From contig CAWEPQ010000001.1 in the NCBI GenBank assembly GCA_963811055.1, forward strand, positions 744,001-808,000: a stretch of 64,000 bases of DNA, given 5' to 3'. A program made the translations under genes and the position numbers. The notes beneath the pieces were generated by a model, which was given only the letters and a program-made list of their open reading frames with translations, did no database searches and was not told the DNA's origin. The first letter of the stretch is position 1. Each line of letters begins with the position of its first letter. The DNA is from JACVRW01 sp963811055. GTDB lineage: Bacteria; Actinomycetota; Thermoleophilia; Solirubrobacterales; Thermoleophilaceae. Below, piece after piece: positions 44,369 through 53,085 of this stretch.

Positions 44369-45646
44369 ATGCCCAGCTACCTCTTCGCAGTCCCCGACGG
44401 GGGCGGCACCACCCCTCCGCAGCTGTCGCTGGCCGCGGCGATGGTGGCGCGCGGCCATGACGTGCGCGTGCTCTGCGACCCGGTGCTCGAGCCGGAGGTG
44501 GAGGCCATCGGCGCGTCCCACGTGCCCTGGACTCGCGCTCCCCACCGCTTCGAGCGGTCGATCGACAGCGAGCCGGTCAAGGCCTGGGAGGCCCGGACAC
44601 CGGTCGGCCAGTTCGCGCGCTTCCGCGACGAGGTGATGTTCGGACCGGCCGCGGACTACGCGGCGGATGTGACCGCGGAGCTGGAGCATCGCCGCGCCGA
44701 TGTGGTGGTCTCCGACCTCGTCCTCGCGGGCGCGCAGCTGGCCGCCGAGGCCGCCGGCGTGCCGTTTGCCGTGCTGGGCACAACCATCTACGTGCTCCCG
44801 GCGCCCGGACTGCCGCCGCTGGGGCCGGGCTGGAAGCCCGCCCGAGGGCCGCTCGGCCGGACCCGCGACGCCGCGCTCGCCGCGCTGCAGCGGAAGATGT
44901 GGATGGGGGGCCTCCCTGCCCTCAACGCCGCCCGCCGCGCGAGCGGCCTGGAGCCGCTCTCGGATCCGCTCGATCAGCCCAAGCGTGCCGGCCGGCTGCT
45001 GATCCTCACGAGCCGGGAGTTCGACTTCGAGGCCCGCGAGCTCCCCGCGAACGTGCGCTACACCGGCCCGCGCCTGGAGGACCCGGAGTGGGTCGACCCC
45101 TGGACCCCGCCATCAGGGGACGACCCGCTCGTGCTCGTGGGCTTCACCACCGCCTACCAGCAGCAGGAGGACGCGCTGCGCCGGACCGCTCAGGCACTGG
45201 CGGGGCTATCCGTGCGTGGGGTCGTGACCACCGGCCCGACCGTCGACCCGGCGGACATCCCCGGAGCGCCCAACGTCCAGGTGGTTCGCTCCGCGCCGCA
45301 CCGGCGCGTGCTCGACGGCGCCGCCCTGGCCATCACGCACGGAGGCCACGGCACGACGATGAAGGCGCTGGCCGCCGGTGTACCCGTTCTCTGCATGCCG
45401 ATGGGCGCCGACCAGGCGGACGTGGCCGCGCGGCTCGAGGCCACCGGCGCCGGGCTGCGCATCCGGCCGGGATCGTCGCCCCGGACCATCGCGCGGGCCG
45501 TGAGGCGGATGCTGGACGACGACTCCTTCCGTCGCGAGGCCGGGCGCATGGCCGCCACGCTGGTGGCGGAGTCGATGGACGACCGGGCGGTTGCCGAGCT
45601 GGAGGAGCTCGCGGCCAAGGCGCCCTGTGTAGCGCTCAGCCCCTGA
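44369..45646 (+). CDS. GT1 (MGT/UGT-like) glycosyltransferase
   Basis: 425 residues. The N-terminus YLFAVPDGGGTTPPQLSLAA is the acceptor-domain loop. The C-terminal donor signature ITHGGHGTTMKALAAGVPVL with CMPMGADQADVAARLEATGAG is typical of macrolide- and flavonoid-type transferases using UDP or dTDP sugars. Good ribosome site (AAAGGA) before the ATG. Together with TetR it could be a drug- or natural-product-modifying unit, or tailor a pigment or lipid; substrate unknown. The 3' end overlaps the convergent gene by 11 nt. Confidence 0.85.
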   Translation: MPSYLFAVPDGGGTTPPQLSLAAAMVARGHDVRVLCDPVLEPEVEAIGASHVPWTRAPHRFERSIDSEPVKAWEARTPVGQFARFRDEVMFGPAADYAADVTAELEHRRADVVVSDLVLAGAQLAAEAAGVPFAVLGTTIYVLPAPGLPPLGPGWKPARGPLGRTRDAALAALQRKMWMGGLPALNAARRASGLEPLSDPLDQPKRAGRLLILTSREFDFEARELPANVRYTGPRLEDPEWVDPWTPPSGDDPLVLVGFTTAYQQQEDALRRTAQALAGLSVRGVVTTGPTVDPADIPGAPNVQVVRSAPHRRVLDGAALAITHGGHGTTMKALAAGVPVLCMPMGADQADVAARLEATGAGLRIRPGSSPRTIARAVRRMLDDDSFRREAGRMAATLVAESMDDRAVAELEELAAKAPCVALSP

Positions 45647-46130
45647 GCTCCCCAAGGGTGGGCACCCAGAGCCGCTCGGCTTCCCGGAGTCCCTCGATCA
45701 GCTCCAGGGTCTCGACGAACACAGCGAGCGAGTCCTGCCGCTCGAGCAGTCCCGGTGTGAAGACAAGGATCGTGTGCTCGCGGTCCTGGAGGCCGTTCGC
45801 GATCGCGACCTGGAGCGCCTGATGGAGCGCATTCGCACCGCGGAATAGAAACGGGGCATCTCGAACCGCCGCGGGGCCTTCGTAGGGCAGCAGACCGACC
45901 TCGTGGGCACCGTTCTCGACCATGGTGAGCGCGAGCGGCTCCTTCGCCGACACCGCCCGCGATACGAGGAACGTCGCGCGGATCGCCCGATCGCCGAGCG
46001 CGCGCAGGATCGTCGGGAGGGCCGGAGTGACGGACGGCTCGTCCAGGCCCGCCTCGAGGTCGCCACCGGCTGTCAGTGACTCGAAGACGACGCTGACGGC
46101 CGCGGGACGATCGTCAGGGCCCCAACCCAC
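45636..46130 (-). CDS. Short NodB/polysaccharide-deacetylase-like protein, metal site absent
   Basis: 164 residues. The order AAVSVVFESL, ILRALGDRAIRATFLVSR and ENGAHEVGLLPYEG resembles the deacetylase barrel motifs VALTFDDG, KATFFV and GHEIGNHT. However, the two Asp of motif 1 and the His pair of motif 2 are missing or altered, so catalysis is unlikely. It is shorter than usual deacetylases. GTG at 46130 has GCGAGG six bases upstream and is preferred to TTG at 46136. Function unknown. Confidence 0.5.
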   Translation of the reverse strand: MGWGPDDRPAAVSVVFESLTAGGDLEAGLDEPSVTPALPTILRALGDRAIRATFLVSRAVSAKEPLALTMVENGAHEVGLLPYEGPAAVRDAPFLFRGANALHQALQVAIANGLQDREHTILVFTPGLLERQDSLAVFVETLELIEGLREAERLWVPTLGELRG

Positions 46131-46142
46131 CGGCAACCTCGC

Positions 46143-46730
46143 TTAGTCGTCGTCCTCGTAGAGCGACTCGCGCGTCAGCTCGGTGCCGTCGGCGCTGTAG
46201 AGCCGCACCTCCACGTAGTCGCCCGTGTAGGCGTCGAGCGACACCAGCGTGAAGCGCTCCTCGAGCAGCTCGCACTGGTCGGTGGTGGTCGGGCCGAGCT
46301 CGGCCGTGGCCACCACGCCGTTGGCCACGAGCGACACCCCCCACACGAGGGTGATCACCCCGCGACGGCCCTGTGGCCCGCGCCAGTGCCCGATCTCCTG
46401 GTCGGAGAGGTCGAGCGTCCAGTCCGGGTTGTCCACCGCGGTCTCGTCCGTGTAGTCGGCCACGGCCACGAGATCGCTGGCCTGGGCCCCCTCGTGCTCG
46501 CGCGTGTAGGACACGTAGCCGAACACCTCGCCCCCGCCGCTGGGCGCCGTGGCGGGCACGTAGGTGCGCCCGCCATAGCTGCGTTCGGGGAACCAGAGCA
46601 CCTCCCCGACCTCGTCCTCGGCGGCCTTTTGGAACTGCTCCCCTAGCGTCTCCGCCCAGCGCCCGTACGGAAGCGGCTCCTGGGGAGGCTCGGCGGCGAA
46701 CATGGAAATGGGGCGGTCGCTGGGCGGCAC
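46143..46730 (-). CDS. Hypothetical protein, acidic, about 195 residues
   Basis: I do not recognise this family. It starts at GTG 46730 (or ATG 46703) and has no signal peptide or membrane segment. The body is rich in Glu, Asp, Gly and Tyr with alternating beta-like segments (VGEVLWFPERSYGGRTYVPA, HWRGPQGRRGVITLVWGVSL) and an acidic end (ESLYEDDD). Strong GC3 bias shows it is a real gene. It lies 11 nt after the GalT-like gene and upstream of the NodB-like gene, suggesting one transcription unit. Confidence 0.6.
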   Translation of the reverse strand: MPPSDRPISMFAAEPPQEPLPYGRWAETLGEQFQKAAEDEVGEVLWFPERSYGGRTYVPATAPSGGGEVFGYVSYTREHEGAQASDLVAVADYTDETAVDNPDWTLDLSDQEIGHWRGPQGRRGVITLVWGVSLVANGVVATAELGPTTTDQCELLEERFTLVSLDAYTGDYVEVRLYSADGTELTRESLYEDDD

Positions 46731-46741
46731 GGCGCGGGAAG

Positions 46742-47743
46742 CTACACGCTCGCCTCGCGCAGCCGCCCGGCCGCATCCTCGGGCGCGAGCACGTTCAGGT
46801 GCACCCCGGCGCCCAGCTCGAGGCCGGCCTGGTGCGCCAGGCGCGGCATCACGTCGATCCGCCAGCAGAAGCGCTCGGCGTCACGCGGCGCGGTGCGCAC
46901 CCAGAGGTTGAGCGGGGGTAGGCCTCCCAACACGGAGCCCAGTCGCCGGAGCGCCTCGTGCAGGGCACGGGCCCCCAGAGCGCCGTCCTCGTGGAACCGA
47001 GGCGCCGGCCGGCGAGGCACCACCTGCAGGTGGAACGGCACGCGCGCGGCGAACGGGCACAGGACCACGGCCTCGTCGTCGATGGCCACGATGCGCTCCC
47101 CCCGTTTGACCTCCTCCTGCACCAGGTCGGCGAGCAGGTTGCGGCCCTGGGTGCGGTCCGAGTAGGCCGTGAAGCGCTCGCGCTCGCGCGCGACCGCAGC
47201 GGGCACGAATGGGAGCGCGTAGAGCTGCGCGTGGGTGTGGGGGAGCGAGGCGCCCGCCTCGCGGCCCTCGTTCACGATCACGTGCACATACGAGGCCTGC
47301 TGGTGCTCCCACATTCGCTCGCGCCAGGCGAACATCGCGGTCTCGACCTCGGCCGCCTCAAGCTCGGCCAGGGACCACACTGGCCTGGGGGAGTTGACGA
47401 TCAGCTCGTGCGCGCCGCGGGCCGGCCGCGACGCGAACAGCTCGGGCTCGCCCCGGCCCCCGCCCAGCGGGTCGGCCACCGGGTCCGGCTCTCCGGGCTC
47501 GAGCGCCGGGTAGAGGTTGGGCACCACGCGCACGCGCCAGCCCGGGGAGTCGCGAGCGCTGCCCTCCCGCAGGGCGTAGACCTCAGGCGGCGTCTGGTCC
47601 TCGTGACCCTCGGCGAACGGGTCGGACTCGGGGTCGATCGGCGGCCGCTCCGGCACGTCGAGCCAGGCGCCGGGGCGCGTGCCGCGCTCACCCGCCACGA
47701 TCACGCGAAGCCCTGACAAGGGGTCGATGCGCAGCTCAGGCAA
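46742..47743 (-). CDS. Galactose-1-phosphate uridylyltransferase-like HIT-superfamily protein
   Basis: 333 residues. PELRIDPLSGLRVIVAGERG at the N-terminus and VVPNLYPAL are typical GalT starts. The catalytic-type motif appears as SLPHTHAQLYALP, keeping the H-x-H of the HIT superfamily, and a late VPFHLQVVPRRPAPRFHE repeats the pattern. It probably transfers a nucleotide to a sugar 1-phosphate; specificity is uncertain, so no symbol is given. TTG at 47743 overlaps the GNAT stop by eight bases. Confidence 0.75.
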   Translation of the reverse strand: MPELRIDPLSGLRVIVAGERGTRPGAWLDVPERPPIDPESDPFAEGHEDQTPPEVYALREGSARDSPGWRVRVVPNLYPALEPGEPDPVADPLGGGRGEPELFASRPARGAHELIVNSPRPVWSLAELEAAEVETAMFAWRERMWEHQQASYVHVIVNEGREAGASLPHTHAQLYALPFVPAAVARERERFTAYSDRTQGRNLLADLVQEEVKRGERIVAIDDEAVVLCPFAARVPFHLQVVPRRPAPRFHEDGALGARALHEALRRLGSVLGGLPPLNLWVRTAPRDAERFCWRIDVMPRLAHQAGLELGAGVHLNVLAPEDAAGRLREASV

Positions 47744-48161
47744 GGTGCTTCTCCATCGCCACGTGCTCGATGCCCTCCTCCACGAAGGGCTCGCCGGCCA
47801 GCTCGTAGCCGTCGCGGAGGTAGAGCCCCATCGCGTAGGTCTGGGCGTGGAGCGAGATGCGGCCGGCCGCCGCGGAGCGCGCCACCCGGGTGGCCTCGTC
47901 GAGGATCGCGCCGGCCACGCCGCGGCCGCGTGCATCGGGCTCGACCGCCAGCCGCCCCAGCCTGGCCACGTCCCCCCGGAACACGAGCCGGCAGGTGCCC
48001 AGCACGCCTTCGTCCGTCACGGCGACGATGTGAGTGGCCTCGGGGTCCCGCCCATCGCGGTCCGCCTCCCTCGGGACGCCCTGCTCACCGCAGAAAACGC
48101 GCTCGCGAAGATCGAGCGCCTCGGCCACCTCGTCCTCGGTACGTGCGATCCGAATGTCCAA
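47736..48161 (-). CDS. GNAT-family N-acetyltransferase
   Basis: 141 residues from TTG 48161. Signature region LGRLAVEPDARGRGVAGAIL (acetyl-CoA pyrophosphate loop R-G-R-G-V-A/G) and RERVFCGEQGVPREADRDGR, which resembles the ElaA-like subgroup. The TTG is two nt past the thioredoxin stop. Substrate unknown. Confidence 0.8.
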   Translation of the reverse strand: MDIRIARTEDEVAEALDLRERVFCGEQGVPREADRDGRDPEATHIVAVTDEGVLGTCRLVFRGDVARLGRLAVEPDARGRGVAGAILDEATRVARSAAAGRISLHAQTYAMGLYLRDGYELAGEPFVEEGIEHVAMEKHLA

Positions 48162-48165
48162 CGGG

Positions 48166-48711
48166 TCAGCGAGCGTAGCGCTGAATGTCCGCTGCCAGCT
48201 TGGCCTCGCTCGCATAGCCACCCTGATGGAGGTAGGCCAGCTCGCCCTTCCTGTCGTAGTAGGCGGTGGCCGGCAGTCCCACCACCCGCAGCTCACGGGT
48301 CACGTCGCCGTCGGGGTCCTCGTAGCTCGCAAAGGGCAGCGGGTACTCCTCGAGGAAGTCCTTGGCCTCGCCCCGGTTGTCCTGGGAGTTCACTCCCACG
48401 AAGGCCACCTGCTTGCCGCGCTTGACGGCCTGCTTCTGGAAGAAGGGGAACTCGAAGCGGCAGGGCCCGCACCAGGACGCCCATGCGTTCACCACCACCG
48501 GATGGCCGCGGAGCGAGTCGATGCGCTTGTCGAAGGCGTCGCTGCCCCCGTCCAGCAGCGCGCTCGGCTCGCGGTAGAGGCCGGCCAGCGCCGCGGGCGC
48601 TCCGTCGAGCTTCTTGAAGTCCTCGGTGGAGGCGGACTCACCGGGCTTGCCCGAGCTGCAGGCCGGCAGCAGGATGGCGGCAAGGGCCAGTGTCAGCACG
48701 AGCCGGCGCAT
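48166..48711 (-). CDS. TlpA/ResA-like thioredoxin lipoprotein
   Basis: 181 residues. Signal peptide LVLTLALAAILLPAC with lipobox Cys18, so it is tethered to the outer face of the membrane. The active site is WASWCGPCRFEF. It also has the cis-Pro region VVGLPATAYYDRKGE. It reduces or exchanges disulfides of extracytoplasmic proteins and could serve apocytochrome c, since ccm genes lie 10 kb to the right. The ATG at 48711 has a TATTGT box about 35 nt upstream. Confidence 0.85.
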   Translation of the reverse strand: MRRLVLTLALAAILLPACSSGKPGESASTEDFKKLDGAPAALAGLYREPSALLDGGSDAFDKRIDSLRGHPVVVNAWASWCGPCRFEFPFFQKQAVKRGKQVAFVGVNSQDNRGEAKDFLEEYPLPFASYEDPDGDVTRELRVVGLPATAYYDRKGELAYLHQGGYASEAKLAADIQRYAR

Positions 48712-48911
48712 ACGTCTCAAGGGTGGCAGAAGGCCGTTGGTGTGCCACAATAGGAGCACGCCGACAGTTCCGGATGGACTCGGCGCGCTCCCCGCTCTGG
48801 ACTCAAGAGAGCGGTGAATACGAAGGGCGGACCCTGCTGATCAACGCGGGACCCGTTTCCGCCGCGGCGACAGCCCGGCCCGTCCGTTCCCCTTGAAGAG
48901 AACGCCCAATC

Positions 48912-51446
48912 GTGGCTGAAAGAACCTCTGTGGTTAAGACCGCGCCGGTGTCCGGCGAGGACCTGCGTCGTGCTGAGGAGTTCGCGCGCGAGCCGCTCGT
49001 GCTCGAAGGCGAGGACGCCGCCGCCGCCCTTGCGGAGGGCACCGCACGCCGCGCCGCCCTGAACGCGGCGCTGGCCGAGCTGGACGCGGGCCGCACCGAA
49101 CCGTCCGTGCAGTGGCGGCGCGAATACTCGCTAATCCTGGGCCTGGAGCGGGTGCTCTCCGAGGAGGAGCCGCACCTCGTGGACGGCACCGTGCTGTCCG
49201 CCCATCAGGTGGATGCGCTCTCCGGAACGCTGATCGCGCTCACCGCGGAGCTGCTGGTTCCGCGCGGCAAGAGCGCCAACGGCAACGGCAGCGTGCCCCC
49301 CTCCGAGGAGCTGCCCTCCGGCGAAGTTGAGCTCGAGGGCGACGAGCTCGCCGACGAGGAGCCGCTCGACTGGGACCCGGCCGAGGAGGCCGAGGAGGAG
49401 GCCGCCTCGGACTCCGTGCTGGAGGATCCCGGCGCCAGCCGGCGCTTCTGGTTCGAGCACGCCACCGGCGCCGGCAAGACGGTGGCAGCCCTCGGGTTCG
49501 CTGAGGCCTCACGCACAGGCGGCGTGCTGATCCTCACCCACCGCCGCAACCTGGTGGACCAGTTCCTGGGCGAGCTGCGCGACCGCGGCTATCGCGACCG
49601 CATCTCCGCGCCGCTCCTGCGCAAGAACGGCGACGAGCCGCCGGCCGGCGGCCCCGTGACCGTGGAGACCTACCAGTGGTTCGTACGCAACGGCGGCAAG
49701 ATCTCGGACGCCTACACGATCGTCATCTGCGACGAGGCCCATACCGCGCTCGGCGAGAAGACGAGCGCGTCGATCCGCCAGTGGACCGGCCCGGTGTTCA
49801 TAGGCATGACGGCCACCGGCGCGCTGATCGCGCGCCACGTGACCGACCTCTTCCCCACGCAGACCTCACGCTTCGATCTGGCCCAGGCGGCCCGGCGCGG
49901 AGTGATCGCGCCGCTGCGCTGCGTGCGCATCCCGCCCGGTGTGGGCGTCCGTTCGATCGCCAACGTGCCGCTGCGCCGCGGCGAGGTGGACCAGGACTTC
50001 GACCAGGAAGAGCTGGCGGCGCTGCTCGACCAGACGCCTTTCAACCTGGCGGTGGCCGACCTCTACAAGACGCGCTTCAAGGACGTGCCGGGAGTCGTCT
50101 ACTCGGCCGGCGTGAAGCACGCACACAACGTGGCCAAGGCGTTCCAGGACGCGGGCATGAAGGCCATGGCCGTCTCGGGCGAGACCCCCAAGCGCGAGCT
50201 TGCGCGGATCCTCGCCGGCTACGAGGCCGGGGAAGTGGACGTGCTCGTCAACGCCCAGCTGCTCGCCGAGGGTTGGAACTCGCCGCGCGCAACCGTCTGC
50301 ATGCACCTCGCTCCCACGGCGTCGCGCCGGATCTACCAGCAGCGCGTGGGCCGCGTGACCAGGCGCACGCCGGGCAAGGAGGCGGGCATCGTCGTGGACT
50401 TCGTCCACCCGGCCACGCCCAACGACGACCCGGTGATCACCCTCCACTCGCTGCTCGACCGCGACGTGTACCGCGGCGGGGCGATCGTGGTCGGGCCGGT
50501 GCGCCGCGGGCGCGGCCGCCGCCTGCGCGTCGAGCGCCGGGTGGTGCCGGTCACGGCTGACGAGGAGCGGCGCGCACAGGTATTCGAGCGCGAGCTCTGG
50601 CGCATGGCCGTGGAGCACCTGAACTGGGGCCAGCAGCAGGCCTGGGCGATGCTCGCGGGAGCTCGTGCCGCGTCGAACAACTGGCGACGCGCCAAGGCGA
50701 TGCTGCACTTCGACAACACCGGCGAGCTGCGGCGGCTCTTCCTGCTCACCTGCCTGCGCCGCAACAAGAACGCGCAGCTGCGGCTGCGCGCGCTCACCGA
50801 GGTCGGCGCGATGCGCGACCCCGAGGCCTTCGACGACGCCGTGGAGATCCTGGGCGGCTGGGCGCGCGAAGAGCGCCGCGAGGGCGTGAAGGTGCTGCTC
50901 CAGTCGCTGGCCGAGCGCCAGATCGGCCGGCGCGACCAGGCCGCGCGCTGGCTCTGGCATCTGGCCGAGTACAGCCGCGAGGTGCACGAGGAGTACGCCG
51001 TGCAGCGCTGGCCGGAGACCAAGCGGCTGCTGGGTCTGCTCGTGAACTCCGCGGGCGCCGCCCACGCGCGCAATGCCCGGCGCCTGGTGCAGGCCGCTCG
51101 CAAGCAGGACCGGCGCCTGTCGGCGGCCCTACTGGCCGCGGCACTGGCGCACACGCCGGAGGCCCAGCAGGTGCTGGACGGGGCGCGGATGCGGATGGCC
51201 CGCAAGCCGTCAGCGCTCGCCCGTGAGCTGCTGCGCAACTTCCCGAAGGGCAAGCGCCGCCGCGGCGGACGCCGCAGGCGCAAGAAGGGCGGCGGCGACT
51301 CAGCCGCCCCGGAGGTGGACGGCGCCGACACCGTGGACGCGCGGGGCGCCCCGGAGGAGCCCATCGACGACGACGACGTGGTCGATGTCGAGGTGGAGTC
51401 CGATGACGGGGACGACACCGGCGACGCCGAGCGCGACGCGGCTTAA
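48912..51446 (+). CDS. SF2 DEAH-box helicase with acidic insertion and charged tail
   Basis: 844 residues. Helicase motifs in order: a Q-like element SAHQVDALSG (97-106), motif I ATGAGKT (184-190), motif II DEAH (274-277), motif III GMTATG, and motif VI QQRVGRVTRRTPGKE. Between the Q element and motif I lies an insertion of about 75 residues, very acidic from 130 to 172. After the helicase core comes a helical domain of about 300 residues, then a basic patch (KGKRRRGGRRRRKKGGG) and an acidic end (DDDDVVDVEVESDDGDD). Probably a nucleic acid-dependent ATPase; RNA or DNA target unknown. GTG start after AAGAGA. Confidence 0.8.
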   Translation: MAERTSVVKTAPVSGEDLRRAEEFAREPLVLEGEDAAAALAEGTARRAALNAALAELDAGRTEPSVQWRREYSLILGLERVLSEEEPHLVDGTVLSAHQVDALSGTLIALTAELLVPRGKSANGNGSVPPSEELPSGEVELEGDELADEEPLDWDPAEEAEEEAASDSVLEDPGASRRFWFEHATGAGKTVAALGFAEASRTGGVLILTHRRNLVDQFLGELRDRGYRDRISAPLLRKNGDEPPAGGPVTVETYQWFVRNGGKISDAYTIVICDEAHTALGEKTSASIRQWTGPVFIGMTATGALIARHVTDLFPTQTSRFDLAQAARRGVIAPLRCVRIPPGVGVRSIANVPLRRGEVDQDFDQEELAALLDQTPFNLAVADLYKTRFKDVPGVVYSAGVKHAHNVAKAFQDAGMKAMAVSGETPKRELARILAGYEAGEVDVLVNAQLLAEGWNSPRATVCMHLAPTASRRIYQQRVGRVTRRTPGKEAGIVVDFVHPATPNDDPVITLHSLLDRDVYRGGAIVVGPVRRGRGRRLRVERRVVPVTADEERRAQVFERELWRMAVEHLNWGQQQAWAMLAGARAASNNWRRAKAMLHFDNTGELRRLFLLTCLRRNKNAQLRLRALTEVGAMRDPEAFDDAVEILGGWAREERREGVKVLLQSLAERQIGRRDQAARWLWHLAEYSREVHEEYAVQRWPETKRLLGLLVNSAGAAHARNARRLVQAARKQDRRLSAALLAAALAHTPEAQQVLDGARMRMARKPSALARELLRNFPKGKRRRGGRRRRKKGGGDSAAPEVDGADTVDARGAPEEPIDDDDVVDVEVESDDGDDTGDAERDAA

Positions 51447-51607
51447 GCCGAAGCACGCGCCGCGCGGGCGCCGCGGCGGGTCGGCGGGCGGCTGGTTTGC
51501 TGGGTAGGGAGGCGGTGAGGTGCCGCGTGCGTCTCCTGTCACCTTCGTGCGTGTCCCGTCGCAATCGGATCGCTCCGAGAGCGGCAGAAGCTCACGAGGC
51601 CGGACCG

Positions 51608-52288
51608 CTAGCGCTTTAGGTGAACCTCGCCGGCGGCCAGGGCCACCTGGCCCGAGTCGGTGTCCACCAGCAGCGAGCCGTCGCCGGCGATTCCGGCGGC
51701 CGTGCCCGTCCCGCCGTTCCAGTGGATCTCTGAGCCGAGCAGCGCGTCGCGGCGGCGCCACTCCTCGAGCACCTCGTCCAGCGGGCTCGCGAGCCGTGTG
51801 TCCAGCCGTGCGAGCAGGGCCGCCAGCACCTCCTCGGTGTCCGGCGCCTCGCCAAGGACGGCCGCGAGGGAGGTGGCGATGTCGCTCAGCTCGGCAGGGA
51901 AGTCGGCCGCGGGTGTGCTCACGTTGAGTCCTATGCCGAGCACCGCCCAGCCCTCCTGGGGGCGGCCCTCCACCAGGATCCCCGCGAGCTTGCGACCGTC
52001 GAGCAACACGTCGTTGGGCCACTTGATCAGGCAGTCGGCGGGAACCGCCTCGGCCACCGCCACGGCTGCGGCCAGCGGCAGCGACTCGGGCGGGTCGCGG
52101 AGCACCACGGACATCAGCACCGCCGAGCCAGGCCGTGCCAGCCAGGTGCGGCCCTGACGCCCGCGGCCGGCGGTTTGCTCGCTCGCCGTGACAAGCGTGC
52201 CGTGGGGCGCCGCTGCGCGCGCCAAGTCCTTGGCGCGTTCGTTGGTGGAGTCGGCCACCCGGTGGTGGACGCGCGGAGTGCCGATCAT
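51608..52288 (-). CDS. birA: Biotin--[acetyl-CoA-carboxylase] ligase, catalytic domain only
   Basis: 226 residues. Key motifs ASEQTAGRGRQGRTW (biotinyl-AMP loop with GRGRQG) and IKWPNDVLLDGRKLAGILVE, then GIGLNVS. There is no N-terminal helix-turn-helix, so it is a ligase, not a repressor. It attaches biotin to carboxylase carrier domains. ATG at 52288 overlaps the SAM hydrolase-type stop (ATGA), making it the last gene of the ccm-hem operon. The 160-nt gap to the convergent helicase has a GC-rich hairpin at about 51459-51473 but no T tract. Confidence 0.9.
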   Translation of the reverse strand: MIGTPRVHHRVADSTNERAKDLARAAAPHGTLVTASEQTAGRGRQGRTWLARPGSAVLMSVVLRDPPESLPLAAAVAVAEAVPADCLIKWPNDVLLDGRKLAGILVEGRPQEGWAVLGIGLNVSTPAADFPAELSDIATSLAAVLGEAPDTEEVLAALLARLDTRLASPLDEVLEEWRRRDALLGSEIHWNGGTGTAAGIAGDGSLLVDTDSGQVALAAGEVHLKR

Positions 52289-53085
52289 CCCGAGCGCAGG
52301 CGGACCTCGGCGTCCGGGTCCACCTCGAGCATCGCCGCGGCATCGCCGCGGTTGACCGCGAGGGCCAGGGTTCGGTAGGCGTCCTCGTACACGAGCAGCT
52401 CGCCGGGGGCCACGTCCGCGAACGTGTGCGCGTAGGTGGCGGTCCGGCGCCGCCCGCCCACCTCCACCTCCACGCTTGCGCCGAGCGTGAGACCGCTACC
52501 CGCCAGGCGCTCGTGGTCCACGTCGAGAGAAACGTTGCCGAAGCGGTCGCACAGGAGGGCGTGCGCCACGAGCGCACCGCCGTCCTCGTACGGCTCCGGG
52601 AGCTCCAGTCGCTCCAGCTGATCGGGCTCGAGCGGATCGCCGGCGTCGGCCAGCTCCGCGCCCGCGGCGAGGTGGGCCGTTACGGGGGCGAACACGTCGC
52701 GGCCGTGGAACGTCGCGGACACGGGCTCCAGCCGGTGCGGCGAGCGCGTCACGTCCACCGCCAGCGCCACGCCCCCGCCGCGCTCCCACGCGAGGCTGAG
52801 CAGGCCGTTGTCGGGCCCCACCAGCAGCCGTCCGTCGCCGGTGCGGAGCGCCACCGCGCGGCGCTCTGTTCCCACCTGCGGGTCCACCACCGCCATGTGC
52901 ACGCCCACGGGCAGGTAGGGCAGGGTGTTCCGCAGGACCACGGCGCCGTGTCGCACGTCGTAGCGGCCGATGCCGTGGGTCACGTCCACGATCTCCGCGC
53001 CGGGGTGGATCGAGCGGATCACCCCGTGACAGACACCCACGAACTCGTCGTCGTGGCCGTAGTCCGTGAGCAGGCTGATGATCAC
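52285..53085 (-). CDS. SAM hydroxide adenosyltransferase/hydrolase (DUF62)
   Basis: 266 residues. It begins ISLLTDYGHDDEFVGVCHGV, the DUF62 N-terminal signature with catalytic Asp, and contains VDPQVGTERRAVAL and LVGPDNGLLSLA, ending with a beta-barrel-like C-terminal domain (YEDAYRTLALAVNRGDAAAM). Family members hydrolyse S-adenosylmethionine to adenosine and methionine using water. The gene lies directly after the SAM-using cobA-hemD fusion and overlaps it by four bases. The purpose of SAM hydrolysis here is unclear. Confidence 0.85.
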   Translation of the reverse strand: MIISLLTDYGHDDEFVGVCHGVIRSIHPGAEIVDVTHGIGRYDVRHGAVVLRNTLPYLPVGVHMAVVDPQVGTERRAVALRTGDGRLLVGPDNGLLSLAWERGGGVALAVDVTRSPHRLEPVSATFHGRDVFAPVTAHLAAGAELADAGDPLEPDQLERLELPEPYEDGGALVAHALLCDRFGNVSLDVDHERLAGSGLTLGASVEVEVGGRRRTATYAHTFADVAPGELLVYEDAYRTLALAVNRGDAAAMLEVDPDAEVRLRSG

